From assembly GCA_902774025.1 (NCBI GenBank), contig CACYGY010000005.1, positions 1-64,000 on the forward strand: a stretch of DNA of 64,000 nucleotides, written 5' to 3'. Source of the DNA: an uncultured Eubacteriales bacterium (GTDB lineage Bacteria > Bacillota > Clostridia > Christensenellales > Aristaeellaceae). Shown one piece after another: positions 14,792 to 23,590 of the stretch; positions within the stretch are counted from its first letter, which is position 1; every line of letters starts with the position of its first letter. The position numbers and the translations under genes are program-made. The notes under the pieces are model-generated. The model worked only from the letters and a program-made list of their open reading frames with translations, was not told the DNA's origin and did no database searches.

Positions 14792-17389
14792 TCACTTGGC
14801 CTCCGCCCAGCTCAAGCCCTGATGGACTTCCGCCACCAGCGGAACCTTCAGTTCCATAACACCTTCCATGCAGGTTCTGAGAATCCGTGATGCCTGTTCC
14901 GCTTCCTCCGGAGGACACTCCAGAATCAGCTCATCGTGTACCTGGAGGATCAGCCGGGACCGCATGCCCGCTTTTCTCAGTTCCGCGTCCACCCGGACCA
15001 TGGCCAGCTTGATAATGTCCGCGGCGGTGCCCTGCACAGGCATGTTCATGGCCACCCGTCTTCCGAACTCCAGGGTCTGCCGGTTGCTGCTTTTCAGTTC
15101 CGGCAGTGCCCGGCGCCTTCCCATCAGCGTCCTGGCGCACCCCTGATTCATGGCATTTGCCACCGAGGTGCTCATGTACCGCCGTACCCCGGGATACCGC
15201 ATGAAATACCGATTCATGAAATCCCCGGCTTCCTCCTCGCTCACTCCGGTATTCCGCGCAAGTCCGTACTTGGAAATCCCATAGATGAGGCCGAAGTTCA
15301 CCGCCTTGGCCCGGCTTCTCAGCACCGGTGTCACCGCTTCCATGGGGACATCAAAGATCTCACTGGCGGTGCGGGCGTGCACGTCCTGCCCCTTCCGGAA
15401 AGCGTCCAGCATGGCCTCGTCTCCGGAGAAATGGGCCATGAGGCGCAGCTCGATCTGGCTGTAGTCTGCGTCCAGCATGACCCAGCCTTCCCTGGGAATG
15501 AAAGCTTCCCGGATTTCCTTTCCCTCAGGGGTACGCACCGGGATGTTCTGCAGATTGGGATCCGCTGAGGATATGCGGCCCGTGGCGGTACCCGTCTGGT
15601 CAAAGTAGCTGTGCACACGGCTCTCCGGATCCAGAAGCGGGATCAGGCCCTCGATATAGGTCCCGTTCAGCTTGGTCATCTGCCGGTAGCGGAGCAGCGG
15701 CTCGATCACCTCCGGGGCCTTGCTCCGCAGATCCTCCAGCACCTCCACGGCCGTGGAATACCCTTTGGTGGTCTTCTTTCCGTGGGGCAGCTTCAGCACC
15801 TCAAAAAGCACATGGCCCAGCTGCTGCGTGCTGTTCAGGTTGAAGGGCCCGGCACCGCAGGCCTCATAGACCGCGTCCCTTGTCCTGTGGATTTCCTCCG
15901 TATAGCGAAGGCCCAGCATCCGCAGGTGCTCCCCGTCCACCCGGCATCCAATGCTTTCCATCCGCTCCAGCACCATGGCCAGAGGCATCTCCACATCCCG
16001 CATGAGATGGAGCATGTCCAGAGCCTCCAGCCGGGCTTGCTGCCATGCCTTCAGGCTCAGGAGCCCCGCTGCGTTTTCCGGAAGCTCCTTCAGCAGGGAT
16101 CTCAGGGCATAGCTCTTCTCCTGGGGATTGAGGAGATAGGCGCCCAGCATCACATCCCATTCAAAGCGTTCCGGAATTTCCGCCCCGTTCTTTTCCAGGA
16201 AATGACAGAAGCGCTTGCAGTCATGCACCACCGCCGGATGCTCCCTCATGTCATGTCCCAGCAGACGGAACAGCGCATCCATATCCAGATCCATGTGGAG
16301 CATGTCCAGCACCAGTTCCATCTCCAGACGCTGACCATCCACGGCCGCCAGGGAGAGGTGGGTGTCGGTGAGATAAACAGCCAGGGGCCTGGAATCCTCC
16401 CCCAGACCCTGGAGGAAACGCTCCACATCCCCGGTGCTTTCAGCCGCCACGCTTTCCCGGAAGGGGAGCAGTTCCGGCGCGGTTTCCTCCGCCTCCGCCG
16501 TCCCCTGCTCCATGGGCGCGGAACTGTCCTGTCCGCTCATGGACCGGATCATCCTGGCAACCTGCTGAAGTCCCAGCCTCTGCAGGGCACCGATCCCGAT
16601 CTCCCACCGGGGGACCGCGCAGTCCGCAAGACGCCATGCCACAGGCGCGTCCCTGCGGATGGTGGCCAGGTCCCGGCACTTTCTGGCCGTCTCTCTGCCG
16701 TCCCTGAGCCTTTCCCCCTTTTTCCCCTTCTCTTCATCCGCGTGCTTCAGGATCTCCTCCAGGGAACCGTATTTCTGCAGGAGTCCCACCGCCGTCTTGT
16801 CTCCGATCCCGGGGATCCCGGGGATATTGTCGCTGCTGTCTCCCGCCAGACCCTTCCAGTCCGGAACCTGCTCCGGCGTGAAACCGTACTCCTCATAGAC
16901 CACCGAGGGCGTATATCTTGTCGTGTCGGAAATGCCCCTGCGGGTATAGATGAGTTCGGTGCCGCCTCCCACCAGCTGAAGGGCGTCCCGGTCCCCGGTC
17001 ACCAGCAGGGGGGTGACCCCGGCCTCCGCGCCCAGTCTGGAGAGGGTGCCCAGAAGGTCATCCGCCTCCCAGCCCTCCAGGGCGTACCAGCGGATGCCCA
17101 TCTCTGTCAGAAGAAGACGGATGGTCTCAAACTGCTCACGCAGTTCCGGGTCCGTTTCCCTGCGCCCGGCCTTGTATTCCGGAAAGCTGAGATGCCGGAA
17201 GGTCTTCCCGTGCTCATCAAAGCAGACCGCCAGGTACTGGGCTTTTTCCTCCGAAGCCAGCCTGAGCACCATGCTGAGAAATCCATGGATCGCGTTGGTA
17301 TGCTTCCCCTCGTAATCCATGGGCGGCAGCGCGTGATATGCCCTGTGCATCAGGCTGTTGCCGTCCACAATCAGAAAAACATCCTTCAT
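14792..17389 (-). CDS. polA: DNA polymerase I
   Basis: Repair and Okazaki-fragment polymerase, 865 aa. The N-terminal 5'-3' exonuclease (about 1-290) has FLIVDGNSLMHRAYHALP, the Asp cluster EGWEADDLLG and the helix-hairpin-helix GIPGIGDKTA. A 3'-5' exonuclease-like domain (about 330-480) lacks the usual DxE motif (AVYLTDTHLSL), as in other Gram-positive Pol I. The polymerase domain carries DADYSQIELR (motif A), motif B with RSRAKAVNFGLIYG and motif C VHDELILE. The ATG at 17389 (MKDVFLIVDG) overlaps the Nudix stop by 4 bases and has GGAGAAAGG upstream. The open frame further upstream to 17458 is not used. Confidence 0.97.
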   Translation of the reverse strand: MKDVFLIVDGNSLMHRAYHALPPMDYEGKHTNAIHGFLSMVLRLASEEKAQYLAVCFDEHGKTFRHLSFPEYKAGRRETDPELREQFETIRLLLTEMGIRWYALEGWEADDLLGTLSRLGAEAGVTPLLVTGDRDALQLVGGGTELIYTRRGISDTTRYTPSVVYEEYGFTPEQVPDWKGLAGDSSDNIPGIPGIGDKTAVGLLQKYGSLEEILKHADEEKGKKGERLRDGRETARKCRDLATIRRDAPVAWRLADCAVPRWEIGIGALQRLGLQQVARMIRSMSGQDSSAPMEQGTAEAEETAPELLPFRESVAAESTGDVERFLQGLGEDSRPLAVYLTDTHLSLAAVDGQRLEMELVLDMLHMDLDMDALFRLLGHDMREHPAVVHDCKRFCHFLEKNGAEIPERFEWDVMLGAYLLNPQEKSYALRSLLKELPENAAGLLSLKAWQQARLEALDMLHLMRDVEMPLAMVLERMESIGCRVDGEHLRMLGLRYTEEIHRTRDAVYEACGAGPFNLNSTQQLGHVLFEVLKLPHGKKTTKGYSTAVEVLEDLRSKAPEVIEPLLRYRQMTKLNGTYIEGLIPLLDPESRVHSYFDQTGTATGRISSADPNLQNIPVRTPEGKEIREAFIPREGWVMLDADYSQIELRLMAHFSGDEAMLDAFRKGQDVHARTASEIFDVPMEAVTPVLRSRAKAVNFGLIYGISKYGLARNTGVSEEEAGDFMNRYFMRYPGVRRYMSTSVANAMNQGCARTLMGRRRALPELKSSNRQTLEFGRRVAMNMPVQGTAADIIKLAMVRVDAELRKAGMRSRLILQVHDELILECPPEEAEQASRILRTCMEGVMELKVPLVAEVHQGLSWAEAK

Positions 17390-17961
17390 GGTTCTTCGCC
17401 TTTCTCCGTTTCTTCCAGACGGCGGTTCAGTTTGCTGTAGATCCGCTCCCGGAACCATTCCTCACTGGAAGCGGCAACGGCCGCGTCCCTTTCATACCAG
17501 GCGGCACCGGCATTTTCCTCCTCGTTGCCCGTAAGCTTCTCCTCCATATCCGCCTCCACCAGCCATGTCAGGTTCAGATGCAGATGGGAGGAAACATAAC
17601 TGCCACGCTTTTCATGTCCGTCCACCGTGAGGATTTCCAGGGACAGGGGTTCCGGGTCCGCCAGACGGACGTTTTTCAGCCCGCTTTCCTCCATGACTTC
17701 CCGCAGGGCCACCTTTTTCAGGTCCCTGTCCCCGTCCGCATGTCCCCCCAGCCAGGACCAGGCCCTGTAAATCCTGTGATAAGCCATAAGCACGTGCTTC
17801 CGGTCCGGGCTTACCACCCAGGCGGAAGCGGTGAAATGGGCAGGGCCTTCCCGGCCCCACAGGTCCAGACCCGTGTCCAGGAGCCGTAGCATTTCCTGCC
17901 GGTCCCGGGCTTCCTGCGCGTTCCGGGGACGGTAATTTTCCAGAATTGTCCTGATCTCCAT
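17386..17961 (-). CDS. Nudix hydrolase
   Basis: A pyrophosphohydrolase of 191 aa. The Nudix box is GGHADGDRDLKKVALREVMEESG (residues about 72-94), shortened here to its key parts: the GGH start, then REVMEESG. The Glu usually found six residues after the first Gly of the box is Asp or Arg here, while the REUxEExG core is intact. The flanking WSWLGGH and the Val-rich strands fit the family. It is translationally coupled to polA, which suggests nucleotide pool cleaning, but the substrate cannot be read from sequence. Confidence 0.88.
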   Translation of the reverse strand: MEIRTILENYRPRNAQEARDRQEMLRLLDTGLDLWGREGPAHFTASAWVVSPDRKHVLMAYHRIYRAWSWLGGHADGDRDLKKVALREVMEESGLKNVRLADPEPLSLEILTVDGHEKRGSYVSSHLHLNLTWLVEADMEEKLTGNEEENAGAAWYERDAAVAASSEEWFRERIYSKLNRRLEETEKGEEP

Positions 17962-17973
17962 ATCCGCCTCCGC

Positions 17974-18002
17974 TTTTCCGGCATCCGTCGAACTGTTATA
18001 AT
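17974..18002 (+). promoter_or_regulatory. Probable gluQ promoter
   Basis: A perfect -10 TATAAT (17997-18002) with a weak -35 TTTTCC (17974-17979) at 17-base spacing, 28 bases before the gluQ ATG. It lies in the 68-base divergent gap between the Nudix gene and gluQ. Confidence 0.55.
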
Positions 18003-18029
18003 CTTCCCCAGGAAAGGAGTTGCCCGCGC

Positions 18030-18962
18030 ATGCAGGAAATCGTCGGCCGGTTCGCCCCCACCCCCAGCGGGCGTCTGCACATGGGGAATCTTCTCTGCGC
18101 CCTTCTGGCCTTTCTCTCCGCCCGCTCCCGGCACGGCCGGTTTCTTCTGCGGGTGGAGGATCTGGACAGGCCCCGGTGTACCCCGGAGCTGACGGAAAAA
18201 TGCATCCGGGATCTGCAGTTCCTGGGGCTTGAATGGGACGGCGGGATCCTTTTTCAGTCCCGGCGCACCCCGGTCTATGAAGCCGTGCTCCATCGCCTGA
18301 TCCAGACCGGAAACACCTATCCCTGTTTCTGCACCCGCGCCCGTCTCCGGTCCATGCTGGCGCCCAACCTGGGGGACACCCAGGTTGTGTATCCCGGATT
18401 CTGCCGGAATCTGACGGAAACGGAGCGGGAAAAACTGGCCATGATCCGCACGCCCTCCATACGCCTCCGGGTTCCCGACACGGTCATCTCCCTGGAGGAC
18501 AGACTCCAGGGGTCTTTCTCCGAAAACCTGCTCCACGCCTGCGGCGACTTTGTGCTGCGCCGCAGTGACGGGTTGTTCAGCTATCAGCTGGCGGTGGTGG
18601 TGGACGACGCGGAAAGCGGTGTCACGGAGGTGGTGCGGGGCCGGGATATCCTCAGCGCCACACCGCGGCAGATCTACCTGGCCCGTCTCCTGGGATACCC
18701 GCCCCTCCACTATGTCCACATTCCCCTTCTCATGGACCCGGGTGGCCGGCGGCTCAGCAAGCATGAGCATGACATGAGCCTGGACGGATTCCGGGAGCGT
18801 TACAGCCGGGAGGAAATCCTCGGCATCCTGGGCTGCGCCGCCCGCCTTCTGGACCGTCCGGAGCCCGTGTCCCTGGATGACCTGATCCGCGTTTTTTCCT
18901 GGGACAGGATTCCGCCGGACATGCTGACCCTGTCTTATCCCAGCAGCATCTCCACCACCTGA
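18030..18962 (+). CDS. gluQ: Glutamyl-Q tRNA(Asp) synthetase (GluRS paralogue)
   Basis: It resembles the catalytic half of glutamyl-tRNA synthetase without the anticodon-binding domain, 310 aa. GluQ enzymes attach glutamate to queuosine at position 34 of tRNA(Asp). Seen are the class I HIGH-type motif PTPSGRLHMGN at 10-20, the KMSKS-type motif RRLSKHEHD and a zinc site CFC...Y..FC (CxC at about 98-100, then YPGFC) typical of GluQ. The ribosome site is AAGGAG. Its 3' end overlaps the convergent DHH gene by 28 bases. A truncated discriminating GluRS is the alternative. Confidence 0.9.
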   Translation: MQEIVGRFAPTPSGRLHMGNLLCALLAFLSARSRHGRFLLRVEDLDRPRCTPELTEKCIRDLQFLGLEWDGGILFQSRRTPVYEAVLHRLIQTGNTYPCFCTRARLRSMLAPNLGDTQVVYPGFCRNLTETEREKLAMIRTPSIRLRVPDTVISLEDRLQGSFSENLLHACGDFVLRRSDGLFSYQLAVVVDDAESGVTEVVRGRDILSATPRQIYLARLLGYPPLHYVHIPLLMDPGGRRLSKHEHDMSLDGFRERYSREEILGILGCAARLLDRPEPVSLDDLIRVFSWDRIPPDMLTLSYPSSISTT

Positions 18963-19831
18963 CGGGCCTGATCCGCCTCCAGACGGAAGGCGGAAGCCTT
19001 CTGGTGACCGCCGCCGCCCCGGGCGTGACATATCTGCGTCAGGTCCACATCCTCCCGACGGGTCCGGAGGCTGATGCCCGAAGGCAGGTAGATGACGGCC
19101 ACGATATCCAGCTCCGGATGGCGCTGGAAAACGTATTCCGCCAGGGAGGAAGCGTTGTCATCCGCAAAGACCACGCCCGTCTCACAGCCTTCGAACACGG
19201 TCCTGATCATGTTCCGTTCCTTGCTCTCAAAAACAGCATTCCGGTTCTCAATATACCCCTGAGCCGCTCTTTCCAGATAGTAGGGAATCTCCAGGGGTCT
19301 GCCGGCGGACAGATCATCCACCGCCATGTCCAGAAAGGCATCATGGCCGATGAGATCATGGAGCGTGTTCAGGATTTCGCTGCGGCTGATGATCTCCTTG
19401 TCAAAGCGCCACGTATCCCACAGGCACACATCCCGGGAAAAATCCGCCGCGGGACCCGTATCCCCCAGTTCCTCCCGGAGAAGCTCGTCGTACACAAGGC
19501 TGGTCCCGCACACGTCCTCCCGGATCTGAATGTTCATCCACGGATAGGACTGGGACCCCGGCTTGGGGGGATGATGGTCCAGGACCCTGCAGGGGCAGGG
19601 CTGGCGGTCCAGCCGGGCGGCGGTGCGGGCATCCACGGAGAGATCCGTGATGTAGATCCGGTCCCTGCGACCAGGACGTACATTGTCCAGCAGTTGAATG
19701 ACATTCCTGTTGATGGTGTTGTATCCGCAGTACTCAATCCGGATTTCCTCATTCTTCATCCGGGCATGAAGGGTCGCCAGCACAGCGCAGCCCATTCCGT
19801 CCAGGTCCGTATGCGTAAAGAGATAAATCAT
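18935..19831 (-). CDS. DHH-family phosphoesterase (NrnB-like oligoribonuclease/cyclic nucleotide phosphodiesterase)
   Basis: The 298-residue protein has the DHH superfamily arrangement: HTDLDGMGCA at residues 7-16, the DHHPPK motif near residue 94 and a C-terminal DHHA1 domain with ARGGGGHQKASAF. This matches the group that includes Bacillus NrnB, which degrades short RNA oligonucleotides from the 3' end. The start at 19831 (MIYLFTHTD) has AGGGAGG upstream; the extra 26 codons up to 19909 overlap the promoter. The substrate (nanoRNA, pAp or cyclic nucleotide) is inferred. Confidence 0.88.
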   Translation of the reverse strand: MIYLFTHTDLDGMGCAVLATLHARMKNEEIRIEYCGYNTINRNVIQLLDNVRPGRRDRIYITDLSVDARTAARLDRQPCPCRVLDHHPPKPGSQSYPWMNIQIREDVCGTSLVYDELLREELGDTGPAADFSRDVCLWDTWRFDKEIISRSEILNTLHDLIGHDAFLDMAVDDLSAGRPLEIPYYLERAAQGYIENRNAVFESKERNMIRTVFEGCETGVVFADDNASSLAEYVFQRHPELDIVAVIYLPSGISLRTRREDVDLTQICHARGGGGHQKASAFRLEADQARQVVEMLLG

Positions 19832-19880
19832 CCGCTGCCTCCCTGCCGCGCCATGCTCACGGCATGACATGGCAGGGGGA

Positions 19881-19909
19881 AGCATAACACAGACCGTTTC
19901 CAGTTGCAA
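19881..19909 (-). promoter_or_regulatory. Promoter of the DHH phosphoesterase gene
   Basis: Minus strand: -35 TTGCAA (19909-19904), 17-base spacer, -10 TATGCT (19886-19881). The mRNA would start about 45 bases before the ATG at 19831. Confidence 0.65.
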
Positions 19910-19952
19910 TTTATCCGCGGAAAAACGTCACCCCGCCACCTCCTCCCGCCTC

Positions 19953-19980
19953 TTGCATCCTGTACCGAAAAAGGTATAAT
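19953..19980 (+). promoter_or_regulatory. Promoter of ssb
   Basis: -35 TTGCAT (19953-19958), 16-base spacer, -10 TATAAT (19975-19980), 35 bases before the ssb ATG. A good GGAGG ribosome site follows. It diverges from the DHH gene promoter. Confidence 0.75.
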
Positions 19981-20014
19981 GTCCCAGTATACCAAACACT
20001 TCGGAGGATAATCT

Positions 20015-20491
20015 ATGAATCGCTTCTCTTTTATCGGCAACCTGACCCGTGACCCGGAAAGCCGCGCCACCGCAAACGGAGCGACCTTCTGTAACTTCAC
20101 CGTGGCTGTCAATTCCCGCCGGCGCGCACAGGCACAGGATGGCCAGAACGCCCAGGAGGAAACCATGTTCATCCGCGTCACCGTCTGGCGTCAGCTGGGT
20201 GAGAACTGCCAGCGCTATCTGTCCAAAGGAAGGAAAGTCTATGTTTCCGGTCCTCTGCGGGCCGGCACCTATACAGCCAGTGACGGTAGTGTCCGGATTT
20301 CCCTGGATGTCACCGCCGATGATGTGGAATTCCTGAGTCCCGCCGGCAGCACCGGAGGCGACGGAACCTACGGGGCCTCCTATGGTTCCTCCTACGCTTC
20401 CCCCAACGCGTCCCCTGCCGCGCCCCAGTCCCCCACGGCCCAGAACAACGGTTTTGAACCCGTAACCGCGGAGGATGATCTGCCTTTCTGA
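20015..20491 (+). CDS. ssb: Single-stranded DNA-binding protein
   Basis: 158 residues. The N-terminal OB-fold (about 1-112) begins MNRFSFIGNLTRDPE and contains FIRVTVWRQLGENC and the KVYVSGPL strand. A Gly/Ser/Ala/Pro-rich disordered linker follows, and the acidic protein-interaction tip EDDLPF ends the protein. Monocistronic, with its own promoter and terminator, unlike the rpsF-ssb-rpsR context; this may be a second ssb of the genome (inference). Confidence 0.96.
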   Translation: MNRFSFIGNLTRDPESRATANGATFCNFTVAVNSRRRAQAQDGQNAQEETMFIRVTVWRQLGENCQRYLSKGRKVYVSGPLRAGTYTASDGSVRISLDVTADDVEFLSPAGSTGGDGTYGASYGSSYASPNASPAAPQSPTAQNNGFEPVTAEDDLPF

Positions 20492-20505
20492 TTCTTCCCT
20501 TCTGT

Positions 20506-20541
20506 AAAGACCGCCCGACATCTGCCGGGCGGTCTTTTTTT
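20506..20541 (+). terminator. Rho-independent terminator of ssb
   Basis: Stem AAAGACCGCCCG (20506-20517) with CGGGCGGTCTTT (20526-20537), an 8-base loop, then a run of T to 20541. The stop codon of the convergent mannosidase gene abuts it. Confidence 0.9.
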
Positions 20542-23435
20542 CATGTGTTTCCGGGAACCAGACGGATTTCCGTGAGGGAATAAGGACTGAGGCTGAAGCA
20601 GGTTTCACCTTCCTGCACGGGGAGCGTTTCCAGCACCCTTCCCTTCAGGTCTGTCCGGAAGGCCTCCTTCAGCGGGAATGGGAAGCGCAGCGTGATCCTG
20701 TCCTCCTCGCCCAGGCATTCAAACAGCCGCACGGCGATCACACCCTCCTCCGGCATATCCACGCCGCTGACAATACTGCTCCCCGCCTTCGTCTCCATCA
20801 GGCGGAGAGAGGGAGGCAGCGTGCCCTTCCCCGGCCGCACGGGCATGGCCACCAGAGGCCGCATCAGGGCTTCCGCATGGGTTCTGACGCCTGTCAGATC
20901 CCTTCCCAGATGCAGAGCGAGCCGGATATGGTGGTCCCCGCGTTCCGGATCCGGGTCCGGATTGCAGGCGGAATGGATCAGGGAGCAGCTCAGCACCCCG
21001 TGGTCCAGACGGTAGCCATATCTGGAATCCGCGCACATGGCCAGAATTCCATGGTCCTGTCTGACGCCCGCGAAGGTCTGGCAGGCCTGATCCCCGGCAC
21101 TTTCCTGACGGCTCACAATCCCCCCGGGCACATCGCAGAGCATGCTCCCGACCTCTCCGGCCACTTCCAGACGGTAGGTGAGCAGCGGTACATTGCCCTG
21201 CTCTCCGGCCTTCTCGTCCCACTCGATCTGAAATTCATACTGCAGGTCCCGGCTGTCCGCGTCCATGGTGATATGGCTCACCACTTTGGATCCGCCCGTC
21301 TTCTGGACCAGCTGAAGCTCCTGCCTCAGATTCCCTTTCTTCAGACAGCAGCGCTCCATGCGCTCCATGGGCAGGAGGTGCAGGTATCTGCCGATATGCC
21401 ATGCGTCACTGGTGGCCCTTTCCGTTTCCACCAGGCACAGCCGGCCCCTGCCCTTCAGGCATTCCTCCCCGCTCTCCAGTTCCACCAGGGAGATCAGGTC
21501 TCCCGTATGGGGATCAAACTGCGCCCGGATGAGACCGTTGTCCATGACCAGGTCTCCCAGAGGCATATCCACCCTCACGTCATTGAGCCTGTGCACAGGA
21601 TAGTGATCCATTGCCTTTTCCCGGACCGCAGCCGTCGCATAGCCCAGGGCGGGCACGGTCATGCGCACCAGCACCCGGATATAGGTATGGTCCCAGTATT
21701 TTTTCCTTTCCGTGTCCACGAGCTGCAGTTCCAGGGGATTGCCTTCCGGATCCAGGGCTTCCAGGCGGGTGAAATCCCCCGTGTAATCCCACAGGGTCAT
21801 CTCCACCGCCTCCGTGCGGTCCTCCCGGGCCGTATTGAACACCGTATAGACCCGGGTTCGTCCGGCGCCTCTTTCCGGGTTGGGCACCCCGGCATACCGC
21901 CTGGGCTCCCCGTTCATGCTGTAGACTCTCCCGTACTCCATGCCGGCACCGACACCGGCGCCCTCCGACTGGCTTTCCCGAATCTCCTCATCCCGTTCAA
22001 ACATGGAGGTATCCACCTGCTCCGCGATCACCCGCAGGGCGTTTCCCTCCGCCGTCTGGGTAAAGGACATGGCATGGGCCAGAAGACCCAGGGCATGTTC
22101 CCGGCTTTCCCGGACACAGGAGCCGGTGAGGATATCATGGAAATGAGTGAACAGAAGGTCCTGCCATGCCTGCCGGAATCGTCCGGCGGGATATTCCGCC
22201 CCTGCCACGGCAGAGCCCAGGGCGCACATGGCGGAGGCATCCCCCAGGGATACCTCGCCCCTGCGGTTGGCGTTCTTGATGCGGCTCTGAGTGGTGTAGC
22301 AGCCCTGGAAAATAGGGTTCAGTTCATGGTCCACCACCGGGAGAAGGGACCGGACGCTTTCGGCGGCGGCGAAAAAGTCATGCAGCCGGCCAAAGCGGAT
22401 GGCGGGAAAGACCGGCCATGTCCGCATATCCAGGATCCGTTCGATGTCCCTCCGGGTAGGACCACCTCCGTGGTTGCCCACACCGTAGACAATGAGACCG
22501 GTCTTCAGTCCGGCGCACATTTCGGAAAGAGCCGGGAGTCCGATGCCATTGTCCGGGTTCACGCCGCTGTTGTACCAGTACGGTTCCTTATAGGCCAGCA
22601 CTTCCGCCCCGGAAGGCGCACGGAACCGGAACAGCACCAGGTCCTCCCGGGTCCCCCTGCAGTGATAATAATAAGGCACATCCGCGAAGCGGTTGATCTC
22701 GGGGATCATGGTGCTGTGGCCAAAGGTGTCCGGTGAGAAATCCACCTTCACCCTGTCCGTGTCCACCCCCCATACATGACGGAGATATGCCCGGGTCACC
22801 TTCACGTGATGCAGCAGCGACTCCGTTCCCGGCATGTTCTTGTCCGTTTCCACCCAGGCATTGGCCGTCACTTCCCAGCGGCCCTCCCGGATCCTCTGCC
22901 GGATGGGGTCCATGAGGGCAGGATCAAACTCCTCCACAATCCGGTAAACAGAGGCCTGGGACTGCATGAAGGTGAATTCGGGATATTCCTCCATCATGTG
23001 CAGGACCGAACGGAAGGTGGACAGCGTCGCCGCCACGGTTTCCGGCATGCCCCACAGCCAGTTCATGTCGATATGGGCATGGGAGGTATAGATCAGGCTG
23101 AAGGACCTGGCCTTTTCCTGAAGGGGCATCAGGGCGTCCTCCGCCTCCAGGCAGATTCTGCGGGTCAGGGTGCCGTCCTCCTCCATGGCCCTCTCCAGAA
23201 TGGACAGTGCCGCATCGACAGGCCCCTCGTCCCAGTGTTCCACCCTCGCCCCTTCCATGGCAAAGTGGATTTCCGAGAAAATCCGTACCATGAAGGAAGG
23301 CAGGGGAGTCACACGCACACTTTCCTCCGGCGTCAGTCCGAAGGTGAATTCAAACCCGGTCTTTTCCCGGTTTCCGCCTGTTTTCCGTTTCAGGTCGGCA
23401 AACCGCTGTGCCAGCGTTCTGTTTTTTTCGGTCAC
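20541..23435 (-). CDS. GH38 alpha-mannosidase
   Basis: A glycoside hydrolase of 964 aa that removes alpha-mannose from oligosaccharides, probably of N-glycan or plant origin. No signal peptide is seen, so it acts in the cytoplasm. The GH38 zinc and catalytic motifs are TSHAHIDMNWLWGMPE (around 140-155) and VDFSPDTFGHSTMIPE, whose Asp is the expected nucleophile. Middle and C-terminal beta-sandwich domains follow. The start is GTG at 23435 with AAAGGAG 7 bases upstream. It stands alone between two terminators, so it is probably regulated separately. Confidence 0.93.
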   Translation of the reverse strand: MTEKNRTLAQRFADLKRKTGGNREKTGFEFTFGLTPEESVRVTPLPSFMVRIFSEIHFAMEGARVEHWDEGPVDAALSILERAMEEDGTLTRRICLEAEDALMPLQEKARSFSLIYTSHAHIDMNWLWGMPETVAATLSTFRSVLHMMEEYPEFTFMQSQASVYRIVEEFDPALMDPIRQRIREGRWEVTANAWVETDKNMPGTESLLHHVKVTRAYLRHVWGVDTDRVKVDFSPDTFGHSTMIPEINRFADVPYYYHCRGTREDLVLFRFRAPSGAEVLAYKEPYWYNSGVNPDNGIGLPALSEMCAGLKTGLIVYGVGNHGGGPTRRDIERILDMRTWPVFPAIRFGRLHDFFAAAESVRSLLPVVDHELNPIFQGCYTTQSRIKNANRRGEVSLGDASAMCALGSAVAGAEYPAGRFRQAWQDLLFTHFHDILTGSCVRESREHALGLLAHAMSFTQTAEGNALRVIAEQVDTSMFERDEEIRESQSEGAGVGAGMEYGRVYSMNGEPRRYAGVPNPERGAGRTRVYTVFNTAREDRTEAVEMTLWDYTGDFTRLEALDPEGNPLELQLVDTERKKYWDHTYIRVLVRMTVPALGYATAAVREKAMDHYPVHRLNDVRVDMPLGDLVMDNGLIRAQFDPHTGDLISLVELESGEECLKGRGRLCLVETERATSDAWHIGRYLHLLPMERMERCCLKKGNLRQELQLVQKTGGSKVVSHITMDADSRDLQYEFQIEWDEKAGEQGNVPLLTYRLEVAGEVGSMLCDVPGGIVSRQESAGDQACQTFAGVRQDHGILAMCADSRYGYRLDHGVLSCSLIHSACNPDPDPERGDHHIRLALHLGRDLTGVRTHAEALMRPLVAMPVRPGKGTLPPSLRLMETKAGSSIVSGVDMPEEGVIAVRLFECLGEEDRITLRFPFPLKEAFRTDLKGRVLETLPVQEGETCFSLSPYSLTEIRLVPGNT

Positions 23436-23510
23436 CTCAGTTCTCCTTTCCAGGCTCCTGAATGAGCCATACCGCGAAGTTCAGGTTTTCAGCACGGAAA
23501 TCATGGCGCT

Positions 23511-23519
23511 ACTATACCA
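23511..23519 (-). promoter_or_regulatory. Possible extended -10 promoter of the mannosidase gene
   Basis: Minus strand TGGTATAGT (TGn plus TATAGT). The -35 region at 17-base spacing is poor (TCGTTT). The distance to the GTG start is about 75 bases. Confidence 0.4.
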
Positions 23520-23554
23520 TATGCCTTCTGAAAAAACGATACTCTCCCCGGGTG

Positions 23555-23587
23555 AAAAAACCTCAGGGACCGCAGCGGTCCCTGAGG
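23555..23587 (-). terminator. Terminator of the YcaQ-like gene operon
   Basis: Minus strand: an 11-13 bp stem made from CCTCAGGGACC and GGTCCCTGAGG (23587-23577 and 23571-23561), followed directly by TTTTTT (23560-23555). The gene's stop is at 23591, four bases before the stem. Confidence 0.92.
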
Positions 23588-23590
23588 GCA

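Noticed and set aside
17811..19031. 406-codon minus-strand frame across gluQ
   Set aside because: Antisense to gluQ, whose class I synthetase motifs are intact on the plus strand.
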